Source: an uncultured SAR86 cluster bacterium (GTDB lineage Bacteria; Pseudomonadota; Gammaproteobacteria; Magnimaribacterales; D2472). Taken from it: a stretch of DNA of 64,000 bases. The stretch's first letter is position 1; each line of letters opens with the position of its first letter. Shown piece after piece: positions 17,716 to 28,346 of the stretch. The stretch is taken from contig CACJML010000001.1 of the NCBI GenBank assembly GCA_902594515.1, forward strand, positions 1 through 64,000. The letters are read 5' to 3'. Under the pieces are notes generated by a model. That model had not been told where the DNA came from and did not search any database. It worked only from the letters and a program-made list of their open reading frames with translations. The position numbers were made by a program, and so were the translations under genes.

Positions 17716-18480
17716 ATGAAAAAAGTTTGTCTAGTTTTAGGAGCCGGAAGAGGAATAGGTGCAACCGTCGCAGAAAAGTTTGCCATGGAAGGACTTCATT
17801 CACATCTGTGCAGAAGGAGTGATGGTGATGCACTGCAAGAATCCTTAGATCAGATTCAAGCCAAAGGTGGTGAGGCAACAGGAGAATTAATCAATGCAAT
17901 TCATGACGGTGTAATTGAGAAAACAATTGAATCAGTTGAAAAGGATATTGGTCCCATTGAGGTTTTGATATACAACCTTGGCGCCCAATCAGGGATGAAG
18001 CTATTGGATGAGACTTCTTATAAAGAGTTTGAATGGGGTTGGAAAATGGCAAGCTTTGGTTTATTTAGAGTGGCAAAAACTTTATGTCCGCTTATGATTA
18101 AGAGAGGCAGCGGAACAATTATTGCAACCTCTGCTACAGCTGCAATGCGTGGAAATAAAACACAACATTCTCATGCCGCTGCCATGGGCAGCAGGCGGAT
18201 GCTTTGTCAGACTCTAAATGATGAGTTTGCGGAGAAGGGTATTCATGTTGCACATGTTGTTGTTGATGGCATGGTTGATGCGCCTGATACTTTGGGCAAA
18301 ATGCTAGGCGATGATTTATTTAATCAACTTCGAGAAACTCGTGGCAAAGAAGATGGCATTGTGCTTCCTGAGAAAGTTGCAGAAGCCTATTATTACCTTT
18401 ACTCTCAGCATCGATCGACTTGGACGCATGAGTTAGATTTAAGATCCTATACAGACACTTCTTGGTGGAATCACTCTTAA
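17716..18480 (+). CDS. Short-chain dehydrogenase/reductase family protein
   Basis: VCLVLGAGRGIGATVAEKFA; IYNLGAQSG; SHAAAMGSRR variant active site. Confidence 0.8.
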   Translation: MKKVCLVLGAGRGIGATVAEKFAMEGLHSHLCRRSDGDALQESLDQIQAKGGEATGELINAIHDGVIEKTIESVEKDIGPIEVLIYNLGAQSGMKLLDETSYKEFEWGWKMASFGLFRVAKTLCPLMIKRGSGTIIATSATAAMRGNKTQHSHAAAMGSRRMLCQTLNDEFAEKGIHVAHVVVDGMVDAPDTLGKMLGDDLFNQLRETRGKEDGIVLPEKVAEAYYYLYSQHRSTWTHELDLRSYTDTSWWNHS

Positions 18481-18483
18481 TAT

Positions 18484-18753
18484 TTAGTCGAGTTCTTTGA
18501 ATCCAGCAGCCTGTTCAACTTCTTCGTTATTAAAAAATTTCTCCATTTGACCAAAAAGCCATTGCCTATCTTCAGCATTAGATGAATCTAAATGTTTCTC
18601 ATTAATAAGCATTGTCTGATGAGTTTTCCATAACTCCCAAGCTTCTGATGAAATAGTTTCCATAATTTCAATCCCTTTTGGACCGGGCATAGGCGGCCGG
18701 TCAAGTGCGGGCAGTTTTTTATTTAGTTTTTTACAAAAAATTTTTTTTTCCAT
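18484..18753 (-). CDS. yggX: Fe(2+)-trafficking / oxidative damage protection protein YggX
   Basis: [26 protein letters not shown]...ISSEAWELWKTHQTMLINEKHL...WLFGQMEKFF. Confidence 0.93.
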   Translation of the reverse strand: MEKKIFCKKLNKKLPALDRPPMPGPKGIEIMETISSEAWELWKTHQTMLINEKHLDSSNAEDRQWLFGQMEKFFNNEEVEQAAGFKELD

Positions 18754-19756
18754 AATTTTTTATTATTTTTTTTATAGGTTTTGGTAAAGCAATATTTTCA
18801 ACATCATTTACTTTAACCCATTGATATTGAAAATTATTTTTAGGGATAAACTTTTTAGTAACTTTTTTTAAATTAATATCAATCTCCAAAATTCTATGAC
18901 TAAGCCTATGTTTAATTTTCTCAATATTATAGGACCTAACTTTTAAAGAAGATTCATTAGTGTGAGGAAGTGACCATAAACCCCTCCATATCTCTTGATC
19001 ATCAATTTTTCTCAAAAGCACTTCTTGATCTGCTACAAAAAAACTAAGTTCTATTTTTAGGGTCTTTAGATCAATTGTTTTTTTACTTTTTATAGCTTCT
19101 ACCTGTAAAAATGCTGAGTTGCAATTAGCATTTAAGGGGCACTGTGAACATTCTGGATTCTGAGGAGTGCATAAAGTTGCACCAATATCCATGATCCCTT
19201 GTGTGTAGAAATTTGAGTTAGTTGCATTCGAAACGCTTAAAGATAAATCCCATAACTCTTTTTCGCTTAAAATATTTTTGCCATCAGAGAAATATCTCTG
19301 AAGGATCCTTTTGACATTTCCATCTAAAATGGGAGTAGGTATTTGATGTGCAATCGACATGATTGCACCGGCTGTTGATTTACCAATTCCAGGCAGCTTA
19401 ATGATTTCTTCAAAAGTTTTTGGAAAGCGTCCCTTATGTTCTGAATGGATAATTTCTTTGGTTTGAAATATATTTCTTGCCCTTTTATAAAATCCTAAAC
19501 CTGACCATAGGGCAAGAATCTCATCTTCTGAAGCATCTTGAATAGATTTGAGGGTTGGGTATTTTTTTATAAATTTTTTAAAATAGGGTTTAACTGTAAC
19601 AACTTGAGTTTGTTGCAACATAATTTCAGAGATCCATATCCGATATGGGGTAATTGCCTTTCTCCATTGCAAATCATGACGACCGTGCAATTCATACCAC
19701 TTAATGACTTTTTCTGAAAAACTATTGGTTACCAAAAAGCTCTTCTTTGTTTTCAA
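18731..19756 (-). CDS. mutY: A/G-specific adenine glycosylase MutY
   Basis: [36 protein letters not shown]; FeS ligands [17 protein letters not shown]. Confidence 0.95.
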   Translation of the reverse strand: MKTKKSFLVTNSFSEKVIKWYELHGRHDLQWRKAITPYRIWISEIMLQQTQVVTVKPYFKKFIKKYPTLKSIQDASEDEILALWSGLGFYKRARNIFQTKEIIHSEHKGRFPKTFEEIIKLPGIGKSTAGAIMSIAHQIPTPILDGNVKRILQRYFSDGKNILSEKELWDLSLSVSNATNSNFYTQGIMDIGATLCTPQNPECSQCPLNANCNSAFLQVEAIKSKKTIDLKTLKIELSFFVADQEVLLRKIDDQEIWRGLWSLPHTNESSLKVRSYNIEKIKHRLSHRILEIDINLKKVTKKFIPKNNFQYQWVKVNDVENIALPKPIKKIIKNYGKKNFL

Positions 19757-20351
19757 TTAACCCACCTCGAAAGGAATAAATAATTGGAGCACCTGTTGGA
19801 ATTTCCAGCTTTACAATCTCATCATCACTGAGATTATCAAGCTCCTTAATAAGAGACCGCAGCGAATTACCATGAGCCGCAATCAAAATATTTTTTCCTT
19901 CTGCTATGAGGGGTTTAATTTTATTCTCAAAGTATGGAAGTACTCTTTCCCCAGTATTCTTTAGGCTCTCACCCCCGGGTGGAGGTACATCGTATGATCT
20001 TCTCCAAATATGAACCTGATCTTCTCCCCACTTCTTTCTTGCATCATCTTTATTGAGGCCAGCAAGATCACCATAATTCCTCTCGTTTAACGATTGATCC
20101 CTTGTGGTTGGCAATGATTCAATGCCTAACTGATCTAAAATTATATTCCCAGTATTAATTGCCCTAATTAAAACTGAGGTAAAGAGTTCGTCTAAATCAA
20201 TTTTCTTCTCGAGCAGAAGCTTGCCAGCTTTTTCTGCTTCATTTCTTCCTTGATCAGTTAGATCTGGGTCTTTCCATCCAGTGAATAGGTTTTTTGCGTT
20301 CCATTCACTTTGTCCATGACGCACTAAGATTAAGTAATTCAAATCTTCCAT
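19722..20351 (-). CDS. gpmA: 2,3-bisphosphoglycerate-dependent phosphoglycerate mutase
   Basis: [54 protein letters not shown]. Confidence 0.96.
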   Translation of the reverse strand: MEDLNYLILVRHGQSEWNAKNLFTGWKDPDLTDQGRNEAEKAGKLLLEKKIDLDELFTSVLIRAINTGNIILDQLGIESLPTTRDQSLNERNYGDLAGLNKDDARKKWGEDQVHIWRRSYDVPPPGGESLKNTGERVLPYFENKIKPLIAEGKNILIAAHGNSLRSLIKELDNLSDDEIVKLEIPTGAPIIYSFRGGLIENKEELFGNQ

Positions 20352-20392
20352 TATCTCCTCACATTAAATCTATTTTAAGCGATAATACGCTA

Positions 20393-20809
20393 ATGATTGA
20401 GTTCAATTTATTTTTAATCGACCACTGGTACTATTCGTTACCCTTATTTTTGTTTTTAGTTCTTTGGTGGAGAACTGAATCTCGAAGAGGTGGTAAAAGA
20501 ATCTCTACAAGCGAACTTACAACCATGGTAAACAAAGAAAACGCAAAAATACTGGATGTAAGACCTAAGGATGAATTTGAAAAAGGAACCATTACAAACT
20601 CAATTAACATCCCTTATCAGGATATAGATTCTCGTTACGAGGAACTCCTTGCATTTAAGGAGACTCCAATTGTTTTAGTATGCGCACTTGGAAGAAATGC
20701 AGGGCTGACAGGAGAAAAGCTTTCGAAGAAAGGTTTTACGAATTTAACGGTACTGAAAGGGGGAATCTCAAGTTGGCAACAGGATAATATGCCTCTAGTA
20801 AAACCATGA
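20393..20809 (+). CDS. Membrane-anchored rhodanese-like protein (track start 20294; ATG 20393 preferred)
   Basis: ILDVRPKDEFEKGTITNSINIPYQD...LVCALGRNAGLTGEKLSKKGF. Confidence 0.88.
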   Translation: MIEFNLFLIDHWYYSLPLFLFLVLWWRTESRRGGKRISTSELTTMVNKENAKILDVRPKDEFEKGTITNSINIPYQDIDSRYEELLAFKETPIVLVCALGRNAGLTGEKLSKKGFTNLTVLKGGISSWQQDNMPLVKP

Positions 20810-21060
20810 AAAATGTAACTATTTACACTACGATGACGTGCCCATATTGCTACAGGGCTAAATCTTTACTAAAAAAATTAAGTGTTCCTTATAAAGAAAT
20901 CGGTGTTGATTTCAAGCCCTCGTTGAGAGCTGATATGGCTGAAAAAGCTGGTAAAACCTCAGTTCCTCAGATTTGGATTGATGACAAGCATATTGGAGGT
21001 TGTGATGACTTGTATGCCTTGTATGGAGAGGGCAGCCTTGAGAAGTTGCTTAGCGACTAA
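20806..21060 (+). CDS. grxC: Glutaredoxin 3
   Basis: TMTCPYCYRAKSLLKK; TSVPQIWIDDKHIGGCDDLYAL. Confidence 0.93.
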   Translation: MKNVTIYTTMTCPYCYRAKSLLKKLSVPYKEIGVDFKPSLRADMAEKAGKTSVPQIWIDDKHIGGCDDLYALYGEGSLEKLLSD

Positions 21061-22423
21061 GTTCTTTAATCTTTTTTGCTAATGTATTTCTTCCCAAGCC
21101 TAGTAATTTTGCAGCTTCTTGCTTTTTCCCACTAGTTTTATCCAGAGCGAATTCGATCAATAGCCTATCTATTTCTGGTTCAATTGATTCCAATAAGTTT
21201 TCACGAGTTGTTTCATGCAACCCATCAATCCAAGCCTTGAATCCACCGCGCCAGTCATCGCTGCTTGGATTAAGAACTTTTCCGTCCAAAATATCCTGCG
21301 GTAAATCACTTGGTTGAATATCTTTACTTGGTGCCATTAAAGCAAGCCAGTAGCATGTATTTTCTAGCTGCCTCACATTACCAGGCCATGAATACTCAGA
21401 TAATTTTTTCAAGGCTTCTTTAGACAGAACCTTAACGGGCTCAACGAGATCATCAGCATGACTCTTAAGAAAAGCAGAACTAAGATCAGCTATATCTTCA
21501 ATTCTTTTTCGCAGAGGTGGAACATCTATCCTGATAACGTTTAATCTATAAAAAAGATCTTCTCTAAAAGTTGCAGACGAAACTAGGTTCTCAAGGTCTT
21601 GATGTGTTGCAGCAAGAATTCTCACATCAACTTTGATTGGCTTGTCTCCACCAACTCTATAAAACTCTTTATTTGATAAGACTCTAAGAAGTCTGGTTTG
21701 AGTTTCCAGAGGCATATCCCCAATCTCATCAAGAAATAAAGTCCCTCCATTGGCTTGTTCAAACCTTCCAATTCTTTGTTCAACTGCGCCAGTAAATGAA
21801 CCTTTCTCATGTCCAAACAGTTCACTCTCAATAAGTTCTTTAGGGATATCAGCCATGTTAAGTGCAATGAATGGCATATCATTCCTTGGACTATTTTTAT
21901 GAAGTGATTTGGCTATTAATTCTTTTCCGGTACCTGACTCACCCTGAATAAGAACAGTTGCGGTGGTGTTTGAAAGTTTGCCGATGGATCTAAATACATT
22001 TTGCATTGAGGGAGCTGATCCAATAATTTCAGTCTTAGTAATCTTTTTAGGTTTTTCAATATCAGTTTTCTCTAATGCTCTCTTAACGATTGATGATGCT
22101 TCTTCTAAATCAAACGGTTTAGGAAGATATTCGAATGCGCCTCCACCATATGCATCTACGGCAGCTTGCATATCGGTAAACGCAGTCATGATAATAACAG
22201 GAACATCTTCGTAATTATTATTTAGATGTTTTAAAAGATCATAGCCATTGACTCCCGGCATTTTTATGTCAGAAATTACAAGATCAGGAACGTCTTTGTC
22301 TAGTTCGTTCAGTAATAACTCACCGTCGCTAAAGGAAGAAACATCTAATCCATCAGATTTTAGATGCTCATCAAGAATCATTCTGATAGCATCGTCATCA
22401 TCAGCTATCCAAACTTTAGGCAT
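21050..22423 (-). CDS. ntrC: Nitrogen regulation response regulator NtrC (sigma54 activator)
   Basis: REC domain, [21 protein letters not shown]-equivalent GSFTGA, C-terminal Fis [22 protein letters not shown]. Confidence 0.93.
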   Translation of the reverse strand: MPKVWIADDDDAIRMILDEHLKSDGLDVSSFSDGELLLNELDKDVPDLVISDIKMPGVNGYDLLKHLNNNYEDVPVIIMTAFTDMQAAVDAYGGGAFEYLPKPFDLEEASSIVKRALEKTDIEKPKKITKTEIIGSAPSMQNVFRSIGKLSNTTATVLIQGESGTGKELIAKSLHKNSPRNDMPFIALNMADIPKELIESELFGHEKGSFTGAVEQRIGRFEQANGGTLFLDEIGDMPLETQTRLLRVLSNKEFYRVGGDKPIKVDVRILAATHQDLENLVSSATFREDLFYRLNVIRIDVPPLRKRIEDIADLSSAFLKSHADDLVEPVKVLSKEALKKLSEYSWPGNVRQLENTCYWLALMAPSKDIQPSDLPQDILDGKVLNPSSDDWRGGFKAWIDGLHETTRENLLESIEPEIDRLLIEFALDKTSGKKQEAAKLLGLGRNTLAKKIKELSR

Positions 22424-23543
22424 TTACTTGCTCTGCTAATAATTGACTTTCAATTGGCACAACTACCGAGAAAATGGTGCTGCCTTCTTTTCGTTCATGA
22501 CTTATTGTACCCCCATGCATTCTCACGATATCCTGAGCAATTGATAATCCAAGACCTGATCCTGATTCTTTCGTTGAAATCATCGGAAAAAAGATTTGAT
22601 CTCTGATCATATCATCGATTCCTGGTCCATTATCTGCAATTTTAATGGTTGCAAGTGTTGAAAAAATCTTCCCGTTAATTGGTTGGCGAAATGTTACGCC
22701 TGTAGAAATTTCTATAAAAGCATCTTTACTTTCATCAATAGCATGAATTGCGTTTTGGGTTATGTTTAGTAGTGCCTGAATAAATAAATTTTTATCGCCA
22801 TAGATTTCTGGAATGCTTGGGTCATAATTTTTTCTAATCTCAATTTTGTCAATATTGTCAGCACCTGCTAATGTCAGAACTCTTTCAACTGCTTCATGAA
22901 TATTAAAGAAATCTAAATCAGGTTTTTTTGCAGGAGTAAGAATCCTATTGACTATGTCATTCAACCTGTCAGTCTCATCAACAATAATTTTTAGGAATTT
23001 TTTGGAAAAGTCATCAGAGTATTTCTTTTCTAAAATTTGAGCGCTGCCTTTAATTCCCGAAAGAGGATTTTTGACTTCATGAGCAAGTGATCGCGCTAAA
23101 CCAGCAGCAATTTTTTGAGAAGCAAATGTTCTTGTTGAGTCAATAATTTTATTTAGGTTATCGACATTAGAAATTTCTAAAATATATACTTCAAATTCTT
23201 CCGATAAGGACACAGTCAAATCTATAGTTCTCTTCTGACCATTTTTAAATTTAATTGATAGATCTCTTTTTGTTGTGGCAGAAGAGTTTTGTTGAGTGTG
23301 TTCAAGTGCCTCTTTAAGATTTTCAAAAGATTCATCATCAATCAAAGAATCAAGAGAAGGCAATTCTGATTTATTTATTTTTGACTTACTGATTACCCTT
23401 TCAAGAGCTTTTGAGTGATTCAGACTATCTGATTTCCAGCCATTTGAAGCGGCTGATTCATTCATTGTGATGATATGAAAATCTAAATCCGTAATTATGA
23501 TTTCTGTAGATAGCTGATTGAATGCTTGAAACAGAATATTCAT
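22416..23543 (-). CDS. ntrB: Nitrogen regulation sensor histidine kinase NtrB
   Basis: PAS-like N-terminus, ARSLAHEVKNPLSGIKGSAQIL H-box, GSGLGLSIAQDIVRMHGGTI. Confidence 0.93.
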   Translation of the reverse strand: MNILFQAFNQLSTEIIITDLDFHIITMNESAASNGWKSDSLNHSKALERVISKSKINKSELPSLDSLIDDESFENLKEALEHTQQNSSATTKRDLSIKFKNGQKRTIDLTVSLSEEFEVYILEISNVDNLNKIIDSTRTFASQKIAAGLARSLAHEVKNPLSGIKGSAQILEKKYSDDFSKKFLKIIVDETDRLNDIVNRILTPAKKPDLDFFNIHEAVERVLTLAGADNIDKIEIRKNYDPSIPEIYGDKNLFIQALLNITQNAIHAIDESKDAFIEISTGVTFRQPINGKIFSTLATIKIADNGPGIDDMIRDQIFFPMISTKESGSGLGLSIAQDIVRMHGGTISHERKEGSTIFSVVVPIESQLLAEQVNA

Positions 23544-23557
23544 ATTTTAAAAAAAAA

Positions 23558-23578
23558 GCAGCCTCAAAAAGAGGCTGC
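23558..23578 (-). terminator. Rho-independent terminator after glnA (GSII)
   Basis: Minus strand GCAGCCTCTTTTTGAGGCTGC followed by a T-run. Confidence 0.85.
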
Positions 23579-23588
23579 TCTCATAACG

Positions 23589-24560
23589 TTACTTAGTTAA
23601 AGTTCCTACTATATGAGCTAATATTTTGTATGGATCGGCATTTGATGCTGGTCTTCTATCTTCAAGATAACCATTCCAATCGTGTTCCACAGTGTATACA
23701 GGGATCCTAATACTTGCCCCTCTATCACTAACACCATACGAAAATTTATCAATACTTTGAGTTTCATGTAGTCCTGTTAATCTCATATCATTATCAGAAC
23801 CATATGAGGCAATACCTTCTTCATGAACCTCGCCAAGTTTGTCACACATTCCATTGAATAAAGCTTCAGATCCACTTGATCTCATCTCTTCATTCGAAAA
23901 ATTGGTATGCATTCCTGATCCATTCCAATCACCTGTTTTTGGTTTTGGATGAATGTTTACTCCCACTCCAAATTCTTCAGCAATTTTGAAAAGCATGTAT
24001 CTGCTTACCCATAAATCATCTGCAGCCTTAATCCCTTTCCCAAAACACTGATACTCCCATTGTCCTAGGGCAACCTCAGCGTTGGTTCCTGTTAAAGTGA
24101 TTCCAAGATCAAGACAAGCATGTAAATGAGCGTCCGAAATTTCTCTACCAACAACATTACCAGCACCTACGCCACAGTAATACTCACCTTGTTCTTTGGG
24201 AGTTCCGTCTTCCCAGCCTAAAGGTTCTCCTGTATTTGGATCAGTAAAGAAAAATTCTTGTTCGAATCCAAACCACCACTCATCTGTAACCACCTCCGCA
24301 GCTGCAGCTCTGAAATTAGATGGGTGAGTAGTATGATCTGCCGCCTGAACCTGCGTCAATACTAAGTCATGCCCATTGGGGTTTTCATAAGTTTGAACAG
24401 GTAAGAGAAGACAATCTGAACTTCCTCCTTCTGCTTGTTGAGTTGACGAACCATCAAAAGACCAATCTGGAGCTGTATCCTCATCAGTAGCTTTTACTTT
24501 ACTTCGCATATTTGCTTCAGGAGTGTATCCATCTAGCCAAATATATTCATATGTTTTCAT
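23589..24560 (-). CDS. Glutamine synthetase type II (eukaryote-type GSII)
   Basis: YEYIWLDGYTPEANMRSKVK, WSFDGSSTQQAEGGSSDCLLLPV, GWEDGTPKEQGEYYCGVG, NGSGMHTNFS; 323 aa. Confidence 0.93.
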   Translation of the reverse strand: MKTYEYIWLDGYTPEANMRSKVKATDEDTAPDWSFDGSSTQQAEGGSSDCLLLPVQTYENPNGHDLVLTQVQAADHTTHPSNFRAAAAEVVTDEWWFGFEQEFFFTDPNTGEPLGWEDGTPKEQGEYYCGVGAGNVVGREISDAHLHACLDLGITLTGTNAEVALGQWEYQCFGKGIKAADDLWVSRYMLFKIAEEFGVGVNIHPKPKTGDWNGSGMHTNFSNEEMRSSGSEALFNGMCDKLGEVHEEGIASYGSDNDMRLTGLHETQSIDKFSYGVSDRGASIRIPVYTVEHDWNGYLEDRRPASNADPYKILAHIVGTLTK

Positions 24561-24603
24561 AATATTCTCCTTATAGAATTAACTAAATAACTAATAAATA
24601 TTA

Positions 24604-24619
24604 TGCAATCTATATGCCA
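24604..24619 (-). promoter_or_regulatory. Putative sigma54 (-24/-12) promoter for GSII gene
   Basis: Minus strand TGGCATATAGATTGCA: GG-N10-GC spacing, close to TGGCAC-N5-TTGCA. Confidence 0.65.
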
Positions 24620-24637
24620 TACATTTTGCACTAAAAT

Positions 24638-24696
24638 TGCACATTAAGTGCCATATATTTGTGCATTATAAATTAAATTGCACTATTTTAGTGCAA
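24638..24696 (-). promoter_or_regulatory. Putative NtrC binding sites upstream of GSII gene
   Basis: TTGCACTATTTTAGTGCAA (24678-24696) has NtrC-like GCAC-N7-GTGC spacing; a further GCACATTAAGTGC lies at 24639-24651. Confidence 0.6.
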
Positions 24697-25264
24697 AAAT
24701 AATGAATTTTAATATTAAATCTAGATAATTACTGAAACTATCTAACGAATGACTGCCACCAGAAATAATTTTAATATGTGCGCCTGAATAGAAACTAACT
24801 GCCTCTTTGTAATTAAGGACTTCATCACCTGATTCTAATAAGACCATTGTTCTATCATTAATATGGTTATTTTTTTTTATCTTCTTTTCCATAAATTTAA
24901 GGTGCTCTATTTCATCATTTTTCATTATGAATTCTTCACCCGTAGCATAGTTATTATTTTTTCCAAGATAACTTTTCATGCCTTCTGCCGGCAAAACAGC
25001 AGGATTTAAAAGAACGTCCATAGCGCCTAACTTTCTTGCATAGAAAGTTGAATAGAATCCACCCATTGAGCTACCAATAAAAGCGACAGGATTGTGCTTT
25101 TCACATAATTCCTCAATAAGGTTTGACCAGCCTATTAGATTATTTGGAAGATCTGGGGTTAGAACATTGAGATTTTTATGTGAGTTAACGAATTCTTTGA
25201 AAAGCTTAGCTTTTGTGGAATCAGACGAAGATGCAAATCCATGTAGGTATAAGATATTCTTCAT
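24683..25264 (-). CDS. YqiA-like esterase (alpha/beta hydrolase)
   Basis: ILYLHGFASSSDSTKAKLF; AFIGSSMGGFYSTFYARKLG. Confidence 0.85.
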   Translation of the reverse strand: MKNILYLHGFASSSDSTKAKLFKEFVNSHKNLNVLTPDLPNNLIGWSNLIEELCEKHNPVAFIGSSMGGFYSTFYARKLGAMDVLLNPAVLPAEGMKSYLGKNNNYATGEEFIMKNDEIEHLKFMEKKIKKNNHINDRTMVLLESGDEVLNYKEAVSFYSGAHIKIISGGSHSLDSFSNYLDLILKFIIFALK

Positions 25265-25671
25265 GGAAGAAAATCAGATTTAACTCTCCCTTTAAGCAGA
25301 ATAAATTCCAGCCACTCACATAGCATACGGTTCTGTTGATATTTCTCGTCCAATGATTGAGATCGGGGCTTGCTTACATAGAATGGAACTGGCTTTTCAT
25401 TTTGATATGAAACAACCTCTGCAAGTCTTGCATCCAAAAAGATTTGCAATCTAAATTTAAACTCCATTATTGAGTTACAGGTAGACTGAGTCGCTTCAAT
25501 TAAAAGTGTATGATTTTGCTTATCAATAATTTTAAAGCTTGCAGTCAGATCTGTTTCGTCAAGCAAAAATTTATATTCTTTTTCAGTAAAATTTGTAAGA
25601 ATTTTTTTTATTCTTCGATAGTTGGCTGAGCAAACACTTAGATGATGCGATGTTTTACTCAGTTTATTCAT
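25261..25671 (-). CDS. DUF1249 (YqiB-like) family protein
   Basis: CSANYRRIKKIL...FKFRLQIFLDARLAEVVSYQ...DEKYQQNRMLCEWLEFILLKG; adjacent to yqiA-like gene. Confidence 0.85.
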   Translation of the reverse strand: MNKLSKTSHHLSVCSANYRRIKKILTNFTEKEYKFLLDETDLTASFKIIDKQNHTLLIEATQSTCNSIMEFKFRLQIFLDARLAEVVSYQNEKPVPFYVSKPRSQSLDEKYQQNRMLCEWLEFILLKGRVKSDFLP

Positions 25672-26789
25672 TACTCAATTCTATAATCAATACTAAAAGG
25701 AGTATAGGCTTTGCAAGATTCTATATACCTATCAATTTCATTTTCTTCATCTTTGCAAAAAGAAGCTATAGCATCTTTAAAATCTTTGTTAGAAATCATA
25801 TGCATTGAAACTTTTTTTGAAACCTCAAACCCTCTTCTTAGTTTATGTTCACCTTGTATACCAGGGTCAAAGTATGAGATGCCATTATTGATGCAGTATT
25901 CAATTCCTTGATAGAAGCAGGCTTCGAAGTGTAAGTTTTTTAACAAAATATTTGAGCCCCAATGTCTTCCATACAAGGTATCGCTTCCCTCAAAGCATAA
26001 TGAAGCTCCAACAAAATCATCTTTGTACTTCGCAAAAAAAATAACTGGCTTTATTTCTTTTTTATCAGCAATCATCTTGAAAAATTTTAGATTTAAATAA
26101 GGTCTTTGACCTCTATCAAAATAAGTTTGACAGTAAAAGCTATACAGTTTTTGCCATGCATCTTCATTGATTGAGCTCCCCGACATAATCTCAAACTCAA
26201 TTTTTTCGTCTTTGATACTTTTTCTTTCTTTAAGAATATTTTTTCTTTGTCGAGATTTAAACCTCTTTAGATAATCTGAAAATGATTGATAGTCATAATT
26301 CTTCCAAATATACCGATAGCCAAATCTTTTAATAAATCCATGATTCTCTAGTTTGAGCAAGTCATCATCAGATGGAAATAAGATATGCCAAGATTGAATG
26401 CCCTCTGATGACATAAAGTTTTCTACTTCTGTAATAGCATCCTCAAGCAATTCGGTATTTCCAATTAATTTTGAGCTATGACAGGGAGTAAAAGGTACTG
26501 ATGAAACTAGTTTTGGATAGTATTCAATGCCGTATCTAGCAAAGGCATTCGCCCAGGAGTAATCAAAAATAAATTCCCCATAGCTATTAGTTTTCTTATA
26601 AATAGGAATAATTAAATTTCCATTAACAGAAGTTTGTAAGTTATGGTTTGGTTGCCATCCAGAATTCTCAGATGCGCATCCGCTGTTCTCAAGACATTGG
26701 TAATATTCATATGTTTCAAATGGGTTCTTTGGTGCGTAATCCTTTAATTCTTTTTTCAGTTGATCTGAAAATCCGTCTATAAAACTCAT
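25671..26789 (-). CDS. FemAB/GNAT-like protein (peptidoglycan biosynthesis/DUF482-like)
   Basis: NPFETYEYYQCLENSGCASENSGWQP; FKSRQRKNILKERKSI; YFDPGIQGEHKLRRGFE. Confidence 0.85.
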   Translation of the reverse strand: MSFIDGFSDQLKKELKDYAPKNPFETYEYYQCLENSGCASENSGWQPNHNLQTSVNGNLIIPIYKKTNSYGEFIFDYSWANAFARYGIEYYPKLVSSVPFTPCHSSKLIGNTELLEDAITEVENFMSSEGIQSWHILFPSDDDLLKLENHGFIKRFGYRYIWKNYDYQSFSDYLKRFKSRQRKNILKERKSIKDEKIEFEIMSGSSINEDAWQKLYSFYCQTYFDRGQRPYLNLKFFKMIADKKEIKPVIFFAKYKDDFVGASLCFEGSDTLYGRHWGSNILLKNLHFEACFYQGIEYCINNGISYFDPGIQGEHKLRRGFEVSKKVSMHMISNKDFKDAIASFCKDEENEIDRYIESCKAYTPFSIDYRIE

Positions 26790-27631
26790 TGGATGAAATA
26801 AATTTCAAATAATAAAAACAGGCATAAGATCATGCCAACTAAGTTATTGTTTTTAAATGCGGAAAGGTACTCATTATTTTTTGCAAGATGCGATTGATAA
26901 ACAAAAAATAAACTAATTACCATAAGAGCAAAGATCCAATAGCTTGAGAAGGCATAAAAATTCCCTACAAAATAAAGGGACACTACAAACAGGAATTGGA
27001 ATCCAAAAATCAAGTTTTGAGTTCTGGCTTTCCACCAAATAGGAGTGGAGTTAATACCTAATTTTTTATCATCCTCAATGTCACATAAACCATAGTAAGT
27101 ATCGTAAGCGACAACCCAACAGAAGATTGCAAAGAAGAATATAAAAGATCCCAAAGTTATTGATTCAGTTATGGCGTGCACTATAAAAATGGGATTAAAG
27201 GTAATCCCTAAGAATAATTGAGGACCAAGAAAAAAACGCTTCATCAAGGGATATAGAATAATCATGCATCCAAAAATGGAACTGACAATAACGGTTTGAA
27301 GGTTTGTTTGGATCAATAAGGCTATGATGCATATGGCTAGGATTGAAAAGATAATCCATCCTTCTAGAGTTGTTAGCTGACCAGATGCAAGGGGCCTAGA
27401 TTTTGTTCTTTCAACTTTGTTATCAATGTCTTTGTCAAAGATATCGTTTATTACACAACCAATTGACCTTACTAAAATGCTTCCAATCAAAATAATTGCC
27501 AGAACATCAAGGTTTGAAATTACGTCGGTTGAGATCACTGCTGCTGCCAGTGCAGGCCAAAAAATAAGATAAATTCCAATAGGCTTATCAAGCCTGCAAA
27601 GAGCTATTGAGCCTTTTACAAAATTAATCAA
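26786..27631 (-). CDS. ubiA: 4-hydroxybenzoate octaprenyltransferase
   Basis: RLDKPIGIYLIFWPALAA; GCVINDIFDKDIDNKVERTKSRPLASGQL; YDTYYGLCDIEDDKKLGINS. Confidence 0.93.
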   Translation of the reverse strand: MINFVKGSIALCRLDKPIGIYLIFWPALAAAVISTDVISNLDVLAIILIGSILVRSIGCVINDIFDKDIDNKVERTKSRPLASGQLTTLEGWIIFSILAICIIALLIQTNLQTVIVSSIFGCMIILYPLMKRFFLGPQLFLGITFNPIFIVHAITESITLGSFIFFFAIFCWVVAYDTYYGLCDIEDDKKLGINSTPIWWKARTQNLIFGFQFLFVVSLYFVGNFYAFSSYWIFALMVISLFFVYQSHLAKNNEYLSAFKNNNLVGMILCLFLLFEIYFIQ

Positions 27632-28112
27632 TTATAAAAATCTCCTTAATTGACATTGGATAACCATTAACCCTGAAAACAGTTATTCTTCCCCAGTATT
27701 TTTTATTATTAAATTCAAATTTTGCGAATAAGACTCGCATTCTCTTAAATTTCTTGCTGGTAAAAATTAGATCACCTAATGGTTTAGAGCCAAGGTTTTT
27801 AAGTCCAGCAAAGCCATGCTCTTTTGTTTCCTGAGGGATAATGCTCTCACCAAAAACTAATTCTTTTCCATCCCCAAAGAGTTTAACTCTTCGAACCGTC
27901 GACTCATTTTGCGCAATGCCAACAATCCTTTTATCCAGATGATCTAATTCCTCGATGTGCTCACTAACTAGCTCAAGCTTAAATGAATGATCGCGTTTGA
28001 TTCGTTCGGTTATTGAATTGGGTTCAAAGAGCCAAGCTCTTTGAATATTATTGCTACCCATAAAATAAACAAAAGGCTTAACTACCCATTTTGAGATTCG
28101 TTTAGGATGCAT
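27624..28112 (-). CDS. ubiC: Chorismate lyase UbiC
   Basis: Divergent UbiC pattern ...LGSKPLGDLIFTSKKFKRMRVLFAKFEF...WGRITVFRVNGYPMSIKEIFI next to ubiA. Confidence 0.75.
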   Translation of the reverse strand: MHPKRISKWVVKPFVYFMGSNNIQRAWLFEPNSITERIKRDHSFKLELVSEHIEELDHLDKRIVGIAQNESTVRRVKLFGDGKELVFGESIIPQETKEHGFAGLKNLGSKPLGDLIFTSKKFKRMRVLFAKFEFNNKKYWGRITVFRVNGYPMSIKEIFIID

Positions 28113-28175
28113 GAATTCATTCAGTTAAACTGATATTATAGCCTGCTTATTTTTTCAAATACTTAAGGATCGACT

Positions 28176-28346
28176 ATGGAATTTAAAAAATGGGAATGCA
28201 TTGTTTGTGGCTTAATTTATGACGAAGAGCAGGGCTGGCCAGACGATGGGATTGAACCAGGCACAAGATGGGAGGATGTTCCTTCTGATTGGCTTTGCCC
28301 AGATTGCGGTGTAGGTAAAGAAGATTTTGAAATGGTTGAAATATGA
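28176..28346 (+). CDS. Rubredoxin (56 aa; below ORF-track cutoff)
   Basis: Manual translation [56 protein letters not shown] with two CxxCG knuckles. Confidence 0.95.
   Translation: MEFKKWECIVCGLIYDEEQGWPDDGIEPGTRWEDVPSDWLCPDCGVGKEDFEMVEI

Noticed and set aside
18724-18775. Long T/A runs at the yggX/mutY junction as a possible frameshift or phase-variable tract
   Set aside because: Both ORFs are full length with a normal overlap; runs like this are common in this AT-rich sequence
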